Positions 36,261 to 45,313 of a stretch of 64,000 nucleotides of DNA are shown here, one piece after another. The stretch is taken from contig NZ_JACICY010000005.1 in the NCBI RefSeq assembly GCF_014196055.1, forward strand, positions 62,001-126,000. The letters are read 5' to 3'. Numbering within the stretch: the first letter of the stretch is position 1; each line of letters starts with the position of its first letter. The notes under the pieces are model-generated. The model did no database searches. It had not been told where the DNA came from and saw nothing but the letters and a program-made list of their open reading frames with translations. Source of the DNA: Novosphingobium hassiacum (GTDB lineage: Bacteria; Pseudomonadota; Alphaproteobacteria; Sphingomonadales; Sphingomonadaceae). Made by a program: the position numbers and the translations under genes.

Positions 36261-37391
36261 ATGTCGACCGAAATCGACTTTTACGAATTGCTCGAGGTAG
36301 AGCGCACCGCCGACGACAAGGTGCTCAAGTCTGCCTATCGCAAGCTGGCGATGAAGTTCCATCCGGACAAGAATCCGGGCTGCGCTGATTCGGAAGCAAA
36401 ATTCAAGCAGATCAACGAAGCCTACGGCTGCCTGTCCGACCCGCAGAAGCGGGCGGCGTACGACCGCTATGGCCATGCCGCCTTTCAGCAGGGCGGCGGA
36501 GGTCAAGCCGGTGGCTTTGGCGGCGGTGGTGACTTCGGCGACATCGGCGACATCTTCGAAACCATTTTTGGTGGTGGATTTGCAGGCGGGCGCCAGCAGG
36601 CGCGGCGCGGCGCAGACTTGCGCTACGACATGGAAATCACGCTCGAGGACGCTTTCCACGGCAAGGATTCCGAGATCGCGGTCGAGGTTTCGCAGAAGTG
36701 CGAGCCTTGTGCAGGATCGGGCGCGACGCCGGGGACTTCGGCGCGGCGCTGCAACTTGTGCAAGGGCCACGGCAAGGTCCGCGCGCAGCAGGGCTTCTTC
36801 ATGGTCGAGCGGCCATGCCCGACCTGCCATGGCCGGGGTGAGGTGATCGAATCGCCGTGCAAGCATTGCCGTGGCGAAGGCCGCGTCGATGCCGAGCAGC
36901 GTTTGCAGGTGAACATTCCGGCGGGTGTCGACAACGGCACGCGCATCCGTCTTGCAGGCAAGGGCGAGGCGGGGCCATTTGGCGCGCCTGCGGGTGACCT
37001 GTACATCTTCCTGCACGTCCAGCGGCACAACATGTTCGAGCGCGAAGGCACGACGCTGATGGCGCGTTGTCCGATCAGCTTTACCAAGGCTGCGTTAGGC
37101 GGCGAAGTCGAGATTCCGGGGCTGGACGGCAAAGTCCATGTGATCGAGATCCCGGCGGGTATTCAGTCTGGCAAACAGCTGCGCAAGCGTGGTGCGGGTA
37201 TGCCCGTGCTGCAGGGGCGTGGCGTCGGCGATCTGGTGATCGAACTGCATGTCGAGACGCCGACAAAGCTTTCGGCGCGCCAGAAGGAATTGCTGCGCGA
37301 ATTCCAGGCTTCGGAGACGGGGGAGGAATGCCCCCAGTCGAAGGGCTTCTTCGACCGGATCAAGGATGCTTGGAGCGATCTTACTGAATGA
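36261..37391 (+). CDS. dnaJ: chaperone DnaJ (Hsp40)
   Basis: Co-chaperone of 376 residues that stimulates the DnaK ATPase. J-domain 1-70 with the HPD motif (KFHPDKNPG), a Gly/Phe-rich region (75-115), then four CxxCxGxG zinc repeats ([32 protein letters not shown]), then the C-terminal substrate domains ([36 protein letters not shown]). It has the complete class I architecture. Separated from dnaK by an attenuator-like hairpin. Confidence 0.97.
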   Translation: MSTEIDFYELLEVERTADDKVLKSAYRKLAMKFHPDKNPGCADSEAKFKQINEAYGCLSDPQKRAAYDRYGHAAFQQGGGGQAGGFGGGGDFGDIGDIFETIFGGGFAGGRQQARRGADLRYDMEITLEDAFHGKDSEIAVEVSQKCEPCAGSGATPGTSARRCNLCKGHGKVRAQQGFFMVERPCPTCHGRGEVIESPCKHCRGEGRVDAEQRLQVNIPAGVDNGTRIRLAGKGEAGPFGAPAGDLYIFLHVQRHNMFEREGTTLMARCPISFTKAALGGEVEIPGLDGKVHVIEIPAGIQSGKQLRKRGAGMPVLQGRGVGDLVIELHVETPTKLSARQKELLREFQASETGEECPQSKGFFDRIKDAWSDLTE

Positions 37392-37398
37392 GGCTTGG

Positions 37399-37469
37399 CG
37401 TCCCCGCGAGGGCGGGGACCTCAGGCGGTGACGCGCCGAGGCCTGAGGCCCCCGCCTTCGCGGGGGAGC
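37399..37469. repeat. dispersed palindrome family A (inverted pair)
   Basis: Copy one GTCCCCGCGAGGGCGGGGAC with CCTCAGGC, and copy two GCCTGAGGCCCCCGCC then TTCGCGGGGGAGC, in opposite orientation, between the convergent dnaJ and patatin genes. The whole 71 bases can form one long hairpin. Confidence 0.85.
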
Positions 37470-37494
37470 GGGTCATTTTTTGGTCGCTAATATC

Positions 37495-39810
37495 TCATTC
37501 GTCGGCGAACGCTGCAATGACCTCTGCCCTGATCCGATCAGTCAGGCCGGGTTCGGCAACCAGCCTGTCCTGCTCCTCTTCCAAAATCGCGAGAAAAGCA
37601 TCGCGTTTGAACGCGGCGATGACGGGGCCGGACAGGGGCGTCTCTACCGTCGAAGCGATCAGGTCGATCATCCGTTCTGCGCCGTGGAGCCTGCCCCAGA
37701 GGTAGTCGTTCTCGCGATAGGCACGGCTGAAGAACGCGCCGAAGTTGAAGAATTCCACCCCGCGCAGGCACGCGAAGGTGCCGCCCTTGCGGATCGAGGT
37801 AGCATCGTCGGGTGATATGCGGTCGACCTTGACCGGGTCGAACTCGCCCATTCCTTCGCCCTGCAGCATCGGCAGCGTGGCTGTGTCGTAGAACGGGAAT
37901 CCGAGGTAGGCGTGGAGGAAGCGCCGACGGAGCGGCTTTTCCATCGGATCGAGCGCTGCGACCAACATCGCATCGACTTGCAGATCCAGACCGATCAGGT
38001 CGCGACGCGCAGCGATTGCCGCAAGGACCGCACCGGGATCGACCGTGGCCACGGCAGCAGTCTCGGCAAAACCCGGTCCAAGGCCTTCGACGGTTTCACG
38101 TCCCTGATAGAGCGCCTGCGCGCGGTACACGGCATCGCGCGCAGCCTCGCGCGCCACGGGCGTGATCTCGTCGCTGGCTTCCCATTCATGGGTAAGCCGA
38201 CGGGCGAGCAATTTCAGGCGGCGGATGCGATAGGCCAGATCGTGCGTGCGGAAGAACACGGCGGCCTGCTCGGTCGCTCCGCCGCGCAAGGCAGAGAGGC
38301 GATCCATGCCGCTTTGTGCAAGGTGGCTCCACAAGGCCGCCTCGACCTGATCGGCAGTGGCCGCCTGGGGCGCGGCCGTGTGGATCAGTTCGGTGAGCTC
38401 GCAAACGATCCCGACGAGCTTCGTCTGAGCATAGCCATGGAAGGCGTATCCCGCACGTTCCGCCGCAGCTTGCTGCGCCTTGTTGCGCCAAGCGGTGAGG
38501 CGACGATTGCTGGGCCGGTCGAAGAACAATGTGTGCCCGAACAGGCCTTCGACCGTCTCCTCGATCTCGGGACGCAGCGCTTCGACGATCGTCCGCAGCC
38601 GCGCGCGTTGCTTCGACTGGCGCTCGAGCGCATCGAGGTTGTCGCGGATCGGTTGTTCGCGCGGAATCGATGAGAGCGAACCAAAGATGGCGGAGAAGAA
38701 CCCGACGGTACGTCCACCCTTTGGCGCGATGCGCATGTGATCGGGGCTGGGATCGATGTAGACGAAGCGTCGGTCGACCTCGCGCCGGGCGGGCCGATCG
38801 CGCAACACGCCGATGGCTTGGGCGAACGGGCGATTGACCAGGACCGCGCCATCGACGAGCGCGACGCTGTCGATGGCACCGTGCTTCCAGTGACTGGGCA
38901 TGATCCGTTCGATGAAGCGGTTGCGACCCGGCCACGCCGTCCCGCGTTCTTCAACCAGGCGGTCGATCTCCTCGATCAGCAAGGGCGGAAACGCGCCGGG
39001 GAAACTGGCGGTAGAGCGCGCCGCGAGGACCAGTTCGGGTGTCGCGGCAAGCTCGCGTGGGCCGTTGCGCGACGCATTGTGGCGGAACGCGATCGAGAGG
39101 CGGTGCTCGCTTTCGACCACGACAGCAGGACTGTTGAGGCGCAGTTCCTCAAGGTGGCCGTTGAAGTCGGTCGCGGTGACCAGCAGGTCGATCGGGTGGC
39201 CTTCGGGCAGCAGGGGATCGCCCTCCGGGGTGGCCGCCATAGCATCGAGGGCGTCAGCGATCATGCGCGAAAAGCCGATGCCGCTGAACGGTGGCGCAAA
39301 CCAGCGGGCGCGGATGAGGCGCGAGACCTTGCGGCGGACCTCGGATCGGGTGTGCGGCGCGACGGTACTGCTGACGACGTTGCCGGGGCGTTTGAGCACG
39401 AACCACACCAGCGGTTGCGCCCAGAACTTGGCAAAGCGGCTCCACGGCTGGGCGTCGGGATCGAGCAGGACGTCGATATCGGCACGCTCGAGCCACATTG
39501 CGGTAAGCGGTTCGAGGCTTTGCCCGGTCGCAATGGCCTGCGCCAGGAAAACGCCGTTGATTCCCCCTGCGCTGGCACCCGAGACAATGTCGGCGAGCAG
39601 GCGCAGGCGCAAGTCGCGGGTGAGGGCGATTTCCTCGAACAGGCGATGGTATACGGCTTCGACGCCAGCGGGGTGATTGCCCTCGGGGCAGTGGAAGGCA
39701 CGACTGGCACGCGTTGCGTGCCAAAGTTCCTTGGTCACGCCATGCATGTACACAGCAAGGCTGATGCCGCCGTAACAGACAAGGGCAATGCGCAATTCTT
39801 TCTGCCGCAT
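37495..39810 (-). CDS. patatin-like phospholipase family protein
   Basis: Protein of 771 residues from the ATG at 39810 (MRQKELRIAL). Patatin-type Ser-Asp lipase elements: glycine-rich CYGGISLAVYMHG near 11-23, nucleophile elbow VSGASAGGINGVF near 75-87, and catalytic Asp in LVDGAVLVNRPFA near 325-337. A C-terminal region of about 400 residues is helical and unlike simple patatins, matching the large 'patatin-related protein' group (DUF3376 type). Lipid acyl hydrolase activity is likely; substrate and location are unknown, and there is no signal peptide. The open frame upstream of 39810 is discarded. Confidence 0.82.
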   Translation of the reverse strand: MRQKELRIALVCYGGISLAVYMHGVTKELWHATRASRAFHCPEGNHPAGVEAVYHRLFEEIALTRDLRLRLLADIVSGASAGGINGVFLAQAIATGQSLEPLTAMWLERADIDVLLDPDAQPWSRFAKFWAQPLVWFVLKRPGNVVSSTVAPHTRSEVRRKVSRLIRARWFAPPFSGIGFSRMIADALDAMAATPEGDPLLPEGHPIDLLVTATDFNGHLEELRLNSPAVVVESEHRLSIAFRHNASRNGPRELAATPELVLAARSTASFPGAFPPLLIEEIDRLVEERGTAWPGRNRFIERIMPSHWKHGAIDSVALVDGAVLVNRPFAQAIGVLRDRPARREVDRRFVYIDPSPDHMRIAPKGGRTVGFFSAIFGSLSSIPREQPIRDNLDALERQSKQRARLRTIVEALRPEIEETVEGLFGHTLFFDRPSNRRLTAWRNKAQQAAAERAGYAFHGYAQTKLVGIVCELTELIHTAAPQAATADQVEAALWSHLAQSGMDRLSALRGGATEQAAVFFRTHDLAYRIRRLKLLARRLTHEWEASDEITPVAREAARDAVYRAQALYQGRETVEGLGPGFAETAAVATVDPGAVLAAIAARRDLIGLDLQVDAMLVAALDPMEKPLRRRFLHAYLGFPFYDTATLPMLQGEGMGEFDPVKVDRISPDDATSIRKGGTFACLRGVEFFNFGAFFSRAYRENDYLWGRLHGAERMIDLIASTVETPLSGPVIAAFKRDAFLAILEEEQDRLVAEPGLTDRIRAEVIAAFADE

Positions 39811-39934
39811 TGCTGCAGCATGGCAGGGAAGCGCGCTCGCTGCCAGTGCGATATCGTGCTGAAGCGGACCGTTCGCGGGAACCGCAATTGGCGCGCGGGT
39901 TTGTTCGTTTAGAAACAATAAGCGGAGCGGCAAG

Positions 39935-40213
39935 ATGGTTGAGGAACGCGTTGAAACTCGGGACCCCGATGGTGTGGTCCACACCCGCACCACAGTTTAT
40001 GACGAAGGCGCGCGCCGCAGTGGAGGCAGCGGATGGGTTGTTGTGCTGCTCGTGTTGCTAGTGCTGGTCGTCGGCGGCTACTTCCTGTTGCAAGCTCAGG
40101 ACAGCCGGTCGAGCCGCGACAACGCGATTGCCGAGGCTGCTAGCGATGTGGGCAGTGCTGCCAAGCAGGTGGGCAATGCGGCACAAGATGCAGTCGACAG
40201 CGACAAAAAATAA
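39935..40213 (+). CDS. small single-pass membrane protein, hypothetical
   Basis: Protein of 92 residues: a polar N-terminus (RVETRDPDGVVHTRTTVYDEG), one strong membrane helix at about 34-52 (VVVLLVLLVLVVGGYFLL), then an Ala/Asp-rich amphipathic tail with a DVGSAAKQVGNAAQDAVD segment resembling the YtxH/CsbD-like helical repeat. The ATG at 39935 is preceded by AGCGGAGCGGCAAG. Function unknown. The next gene starts after an AT-richer 189-base gap. Confidence 0.65.
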   Translation: MVEERVETRDPDGVVHTRTTVYDEGARRSGGSGWVVVLLVLLVLVVGGYFLLQAQDSRSSRDNAIAEAASDVGSAAKQVGNAAQDAVDSDKK

Positions 40214-40402
40214 TCACCGCATTGTAAATTTTGCCGACAATCAAGCAATGTGCTCACACCTAAACTTCTGGAAAACCTGCAGAAATATCACGCTGAATTT
40301 TTGGCGACGATTGTCAGAGTAACCGACGCTTTACCCTTTGCAGCCTAAGGCAATTGCGAAGGGTTCGTTCCGAGCCCTGTTGGGGTGACGAGCGCCGGTG
40401 CA

Positions 40403-41788
40403 ATGATCCGACTGTTCAAACACTATATCCCGCATTCGGTCCTTCTACTGGGCCTGCTGGATTTCATCCTGCTGATCGTTGCGGGTGAGCTCGGCTGGCA
40501 GTTGCGCGCGCACCAGATCGGCATCGATCCAGGAGTCATCCCGATGCGGATGACGCCTCTGCTGCTGTTTGCAGGCCTCGTGCAGATGGCGATGATCGCA
40601 GTCGGGGTCTACGGGGCCGACTCCCTGCGGTCGATGCGCTACGCGACGGCGCGGCTACTGGTGGCGGTGAGCCTTGGTATCATTGCGCTATCGGTCGTCT
40701 ACTTCATGTTGCCCGGACGAACACTTTGGCGTTCGAACCTGCTCTACGCGATGTTCATTTCGATGGCTTTCCTTGTCCTGATCCGGCTCATGCTGGGCGG
40801 GCTACTTGGAACAGCGGCATTCCGACGGCGGATACTGGTTCTGGGGGCTGGCGCGCGGGCTGACCGGTTGCGCAAGCTGGGTGACAAGCCCGAGGCAGGG
40901 TTTGCCATCGTTGGCTATATCGGAATGAGCAGCAGTGTTCCGGTGGTAATCGAGGCGATCCACCGTGATGCGATCAACAACCTGACGCGCTACGTCGAAA
41001 ATCTCGGTGTCAGCGAGGTGGTCCTGGCGCTCGAGGAGCGGCGGAATGCTCTGCCGCTGAAGGATCTGTTGCGGATCAAGACGACCGGCGTCCACGTCAA
41101 CGACTTCTCGACCTTCGTCGAACGCGAAACGGGGCGGGTGGATCTGGACACGGTCAATCCGAGCTGGCTGATCTTTTCGGACGGCTTTTCTTCGGGTCGT
41201 GCCTTGTCGAGCGCGTCCAAGCGCATCTTCGACATTACCGCCAGCCTGCTGCTTCTGGCGCTGACGCTCCCGGTGATCGTGCTGTTTGCGCTACTGGTTA
41301 AGCTGGACAGCAAGGGTCCGGCGTTCTTCCGGCAGACCCGGGTCGGACTCTTCGGCGAACCGTTCAATCTGCTCAAGCTGCGCTCGATGCGCACCGATGC
41401 CGAGATCAATGGTGCGCAGTTTGCGCAGGAGAACGATCCGCGCGTGACCCGCGTCGGACGGATCATCCGCAAGCTGCGGATCGACGAGTTGCCGCAGGCT
41501 TGGACTGTGCTGAAAGGCGAGATGAGCTTCGTCGGACCAAGGCCGGAGCGCCCCGAATTCGTGGCGGACCTCGAGGATCAGCTGCCGTATTATGCCGAGC
41601 GGCACATGGTAAAACCGGGCATCACCGGCTGGGCGCAGATCAACTACCCCTATGGCGCTTCGATCGAGGATTCGCGGCACAAGCTGGAATACGATTTGTA
41701 CTACGCCAAGAATTACACGCCATTCCTCGATCTGCTGATCCTCCTCCAGACCCTGCGCGTCGTGCTTTGGCACGAGGGCGCGCGCTGA
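40403..41788 (+). CDS. EpsB-type undecaprenyl-phosphate sugar phosphotransferase
   Basis: Polyprenyl-phosphate hexose-1-phosphate transferase that starts exopolysaccharide repeat-unit assembly. It has 461 residues from the ATG at 40403 (a GTG at 40385 is also in frame). Five hydrophobic segments lie in the first 155 residues, followed by a nucleotide-binding-like CoA-binding region (RRRILVLGAG) and a C-terminal catalytic domain with KRIFDITASLLLLALTLPVI, LLVKLDSKGPAFFRQTRVG, KLRSMRTDAE, KLRIDELPQAWTVLKGEMS and FVGPRPERPEF. It matches the EpsB_2 subfamily associated with XrtA/PEP-CTERM loci. Ten bases upstream of prsK. Confidence 0.88.
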   Translation: MIRLFKHYIPHSVLLLGLLDFILLIVAGELGWQLRAHQIGIDPGVIPMRMTPLLLFAGLVQMAMIAVGVYGADSLRSMRYATARLLVAVSLGIIALSVVYFMLPGRTLWRSNLLYAMFISMAFLVLIRLMLGGLLGTAAFRRRILVLGAGARADRLRKLGDKPEAGFAIVGYIGMSSSVPVVIEAIHRDAINNLTRYVENLGVSEVVLALEERRNALPLKDLLRIKTTGVHVNDFSTFVERETGRVDLDTVNPSWLIFSDGFSSGRALSSASKRIFDITASLLLLALTLPVIVLFALLVKLDSKGPAFFRQTRVGLFGEPFNLLKLRSMRTDAEINGAQFAQENDPRVTRVGRIIRKLRIDELPQAWTVLKGEMSFVGPRPERPEFVADLEDQLPYYAERHMVKPGITGWAQINYPYGASIEDSRHKLEYDLYYAKNYTPFLDLLILLQTLRVVLWHEGAR

Positions 41789-41798
41789 GGCCGCGGCG

Positions 41799-43937
41799 AT
41801 GGCGAGTCCTTTTACCTGGCAAGGCTTCGGGCAGTGGATGTTCATCGCATCCGCGTTCGCGTTCCTGTTGCTTGTCGCCTGGCAATGGGACCGCAGGCGG
41901 CGCAAAGGCACGAAAGCTGGCCGTGCCGAGATCGTCACATTTCTGCTGACCGCAGCCTGGTCGCTGATCCTGGCGGCAGGGACCGATCAGACTACAATCC
42001 TTGCTCAGTTTTTTGAGAGCCTGCGCAGCCTTTCCTGGCTGGCGTTGACGTTCGTGCTTTTCACGCGCGACGGTCGCCACACCAGTGTGGCACCCATCCG
42101 GCCGGTCATCGCCTCGCTGGTGTTCGTCGAGATGCTCCAGCCTGTGCTGCTGCTCGCGCAGATGGAGTCCTACAGCGATATTGCGGCGCGTCAGATGATC
42201 TTTCAGATCTCGGTGGTGTTCCGCCTGCTTGTCGCGACAGGCGCGCTGGTGCTGGTGCACAACCTTTATGCAGGTGCGATGGCCCAGCAACGCGTCGCTC
42301 TGCGCTGGACCTGTGCCGCGCTGACGATGCTCTGGGGCTACGACCTCAATCTCTATACGATTGTCTACCTATCGCGCGCGATGCCGGTCGAACTTACAAG
42401 CTTGCGCGGGTTGGCGCAGCTTGGTGTGGCCGGGTTGCTGGTGATCGGTGCGGTGCGGGGTCGCTCGGCATTGCGCTTCTCGCCGTCGCGCGCGGTCGCG
42501 TTCCAGTCGCTGTCGCTGATGGTGATCGGTGCGTACATGATCGTGATGGTCGGCGCTGCGCAGTCGCTCGCGTGGATGGGTGGCAATGCAAGCCAACTGG
42601 CGCAACTCGGCTTCGTGCTGGTCACCAGCGTGCTGGTGCTTGCGATCCTGCCTTCGGGACGCGTGCGCGGCTGGCTCAAGGTCATGCTGTCGAAGCACTT
42701 TTTCCAGCACCGCTACGACTATCGCGCTGAATGGCTACGTTTTACCCGGACGATCGGGCGGGTCGGCTCGCAGACTCCGCCGTTGCATGAACGCGTGGTC
42801 CAGGCCGTTGCCGACATCACCGACAGTTCGGCTGGCCTGCTGCTCGTCCAAGCCGAAAGCGGGGAAATGGTGCTTGCGGCGCGGTGGCAGTGGCCAACCG
42901 CCGACGTACCTGCAGAGGCGATTGCAGCATCGGCGATTCCTGCGTTCGAAAAGCGCGGTTTCATCGTCGATCTGGATGAGGTCCGGGCTGGCATCGACTA
43001 TCAGGGCGAACGGGCCTCGGTTCCGAAATGGCTGATGGAGGAGCATACCGCCTGGGCGCTGGTGCCCTTGCTGCATTTCGACCGGCTGGTTGGTCTGGTC
43101 GTGCTGGGACGGCCACTCGTGGCGCGCAAGCTGGACTGGGAAGACTTCGATCTGTTGCGCGTGGTCGGCATGCAGCTGGCGAGCTATCTCGCCGAGCACG
43201 CGGGGCAGTCTGCATTGCTCGAAGCCAGCCGGTTCGACGAATTCAACCGGCGCATCGCGTTCGTGATGCACGATATCAAGAATCTTGCGAGCCAGCTCAG
43301 CCTGCTGTCGCGCAACGCCGAGAAGCACGCGGAGAACCCCGCCTTTCGCGCGGACATGCTGATTACCCTGCGCAATTCGGCAGACAAGCTCAACGCGCTG
43401 CTCGCCAGGCTCTCTCGCTACGGGAATAACGGTGCCGAGCGGATCGAGGATGTGGACGCCAGCGATGTCCTGCGATCCGTCGCTGAGCGCTACAACGCGC
43501 CCGGGCAACCGCAAGTTCACGTCACAAGTGGTGCGCCTTGCCGCGTACTCGCCAATCGCGATGCACTGGAGCAGGTCGTGCTGCATCTTGTGCAGAACGC
43601 GCTGGATGCGAGTGCGGAGGGTATGGCGGTGTTTCTGCAGGCCCACACCGATGGCCTGCACGGTGCGATCGAGGTAACCGACACCGGCTGCGGGATGAGC
43701 GCCGAGTTCATTCGCAACCGGCTGTTCAAGCCGTTCGTTTCGACCAAATCGGGCGGCTTCGGCATCGGTGCGTTCGAGGCGCGTGAACTGGTCCGGGCAA
43801 TGCGCGGCCGGATCGAAGTTGAGAGCCGCGAAGGGCTCGGGACGCGCTTTACCGTGCGCTTGCCGCTGACGGCGTCGCAAGCATTCATTGATTCAATCGA
43901 GGGCGGACGAAGCGCCCCTGACCAAAGGGTAGCGTGA
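41799..43937 (+). CDS. prsK: XrtA/PEP-CTERM system histidine kinase PrsK
   Basis: Membrane histidine kinase of 712 residues. It has about eight to ten N-terminal hydrophobic helices (to about 290), then the family-typical KHFFQHRYDYRAEWLRF segment, a GAF domain (about 320-465), H-box VMHDIKNLASQLSLL with H491, N-box HLVQNALDAS and G-boxes DTGCGMSAEF and GGFGIGAFEA. PrsK is the kinase paired with PrsR in exosortase/exopolysaccharide loci. Its TGA shares a base with the prsR ATG. No exosortase or PEP-CTERM protein is in this window. Confidence 0.88.
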   Translation: MASPFTWQGFGQWMFIASAFAFLLLVAWQWDRRRRKGTKAGRAEIVTFLLTAAWSLILAAGTDQTTILAQFFESLRSLSWLALTFVLFTRDGRHTSVAPIRPVIASLVFVEMLQPVLLLAQMESYSDIAARQMIFQISVVFRLLVATGALVLVHNLYAGAMAQQRVALRWTCAALTMLWGYDLNLYTIVYLSRAMPVELTSLRGLAQLGVAGLLVIGAVRGRSALRFSPSRAVAFQSLSLMVIGAYMIVMVGAAQSLAWMGGNASQLAQLGFVLVTSVLVLAILPSGRVRGWLKVMLSKHFFQHRYDYRAEWLRFTRTIGRVGSQTPPLHERVVQAVADITDSSAGLLLVQAESGEMVLAARWQWPTADVPAEAIAASAIPAFEKRGFIVDLDEVRAGIDYQGERASVPKWLMEEHTAWALVPLLHFDRLVGLVVLGRPLVARKLDWEDFDLLRVVGMQLASYLAEHAGQSALLEASRFDEFNRRIAFVMHDIKNLASQLSLLSRNAEKHAENPAFRADMLITLRNSADKLNALLARLSRYGNNGAERIEDVDASDVLRSVAERYNAPGQPQVHVTSGAPCRVLANRDALEQVVLHLVQNALDASAEGMAVFLQAHTDGLHGAIEVTDTGCGMSAEFIRNRLFKPFVSTKSGGFGIGAFEARELVRAMRGRIEVESREGLGTRFTVRLPLTASQAFIDSIEGGRSAPDQRVA

Positions 43938-45313
43938 TGAGCGAAGCCAAGCCCGGACAGCGGCCTGTGCTGCTGATCGTCGAGGACGATCCCGGCCTGC
44001 AGGCGCAATTGAAGTGGGCCTATGAGGACTTCGATGTGGTCATCGCCGGGGACCAGTCCAGCGCCCTTGCGTTGTTGCGGTCCGAGGAGCCTGCCGTGGT
44101 CACGCTCGATCTTGGCCTGCCGCCAGACCCGGACGGGACCAGCGAGGGATTCGCTGTGCTCGACCGGATCATGGCCCTGCGGCCCGAGACCAAGGTGATC
44201 GTGGCAAGCGGCCATGGCGCGCGCGAAAGTGCGCTCAAGGCTATCGAGAAGGGGGCCTACGACTTCTATCAGAAGCCGGTCGATATCGACGCGCTGGGGT
44301 TGATCGTGCGCCGGGCGCTGCACCTGTCGCGGATCGAGAGCGAAAATCGCAACCTCGCCAATCGCGCGACGACCGATAACAAGGTGCTCGGCCGGATGAT
44401 CACCGCTGCGCCAGAGATGATCAAGGTAGCGCGCACGATCGAGCGCGTGGCCAACACCAACGTCTCGGTCATGCTCCTGGGCGCGAGCGGGACGGGCAAG
44501 GAACTGCTGGCGAGGGGCCTGCACGATGCATCGAGCCGCGCTGGCGGATCGTTCGTTGCCATCAACTGCGCCGCAATCCCCGAGAACCTGCTCGAAAGCG
44601 AGTTGTTCGGCCATGAAAAGGGTGCCTTCACTGGTGCCGTCAAGACGACCGAAGGCAAGATCGAACTCGCCAGCGGCGGCACGCTGTTCCTCGACGAGGT
44701 CGGCGATATTCCCCTGCAGTTGCAGGTCAAGCTGCTGCGCTTTCTGCAGGAGCGGACGATCGAGCGGATCGGTGGACGGCGCTCGATCGAGGTCGATACC
44801 CGGATCGTTTGCGCCACGCATCAGAACCTCGAACTCATGATCACCGACGGGCGCTTTCGCGAGGACCTGTACTATCGCCTTGCAGAAATCGTCGTGCGTA
44901 TTCCCGGCCTGGCCGAACGTCCCGGTGATGCAACGCTGCTGGCCAAGACGTTCCTGAACCGTTTTGCGGCCGAGATGAACCCCAGCGTAAAGGGTCTTGC
45001 ACCCGATGCGTTGGCGGCGATCGACAGTTGGTCATGGCCCGGAAACGTCCGCGAACTCGAGAACCGGGTGAAGCGCGCGGTGATTATGGCCGATGGCAAA
45101 CTGGTATCGGCAGCCGATCTCGACCTTCCCGGCAGCGCGCAGGAGGGGCCGTCGCCGCTCAACCTCAAGACCGCGCGCGAGGCGACGGACCGCAAGGTCA
45201 TCCGCCACGCCCTGGCGCGCAGTGATGGCAACATCTCCAGCACCGCCCGCCTGCTGGGGATCAGCCGACCGACGCTTTATGACCTGCTCAAGACCTACGA
45301 TCTTCAGAACTAG
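43937..45313 (+). CDS. prsR: PEP-CTERM/EPS sigma-54 response regulator PrsR
   Basis: NtrC-type regulator of 458 residues. Receiver domain 1-120 (phospho-acceptor D58 in TLDLGLPPDPDG), sigma-54 activator AAA+ domain with Walker A GASGTGKE, GAFTGA loop (HEKGAFTGAVK), Walker B GGTLFLDEVGDIPLQ and R-finger region, then a Fis-type helix-turn-helix (NISSTARLLGISRPTLYDLL). It should activate RpoN promoters in response to PrsK. The start is the ATG at 43937, overlapping the prsK stop; a GTG one codon earlier is possible. The TPR gene begins inside its 3' end. Confidence 0.9.
   Translation: MSEAKPGQRPVLLIVEDDPGLQAQLKWAYEDFDVVIAGDQSSALALLRSEEPAVVTLDLGLPPDPDGTSEGFAVLDRIMALRPETKVIVASGHGARESALKAIEKGAYDFYQKPVDIDALGLIVRRALHLSRIESENRNLANRATTDNKVLGRMITAAPEMIKVARTIERVANTNVSVMLLGASGTGKELLARGLHDASSRAGGSFVAINCAAIPENLLESELFGHEKGAFTGAVKTTEGKIELASGGTLFLDEVGDIPLQLQVKLLRFLQERTIERIGGRRSIEVDTRIVCATHQNLELMITDGRFREDLYYRLAEIVVRIPGLAERPGDATLLAKTFLNRFAAEMNPSVKGLAPDALAAIDSWSWPGNVRELENRVKRAVIMADGKLVSAADLDLPGSAQEGPSPLNLKTAREATDRKVIRHALARSDGNISSTARLLGISRPTLYDLLKTYDLQN

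Noticed and set aside
40214..40402. Sigma-54 promoter in front of the EPS module
   Set aside because: A TTGGCGACGATTGTC stretch was considered, but the spacing between GG and GC elements does not fit the -24/-12 rule.
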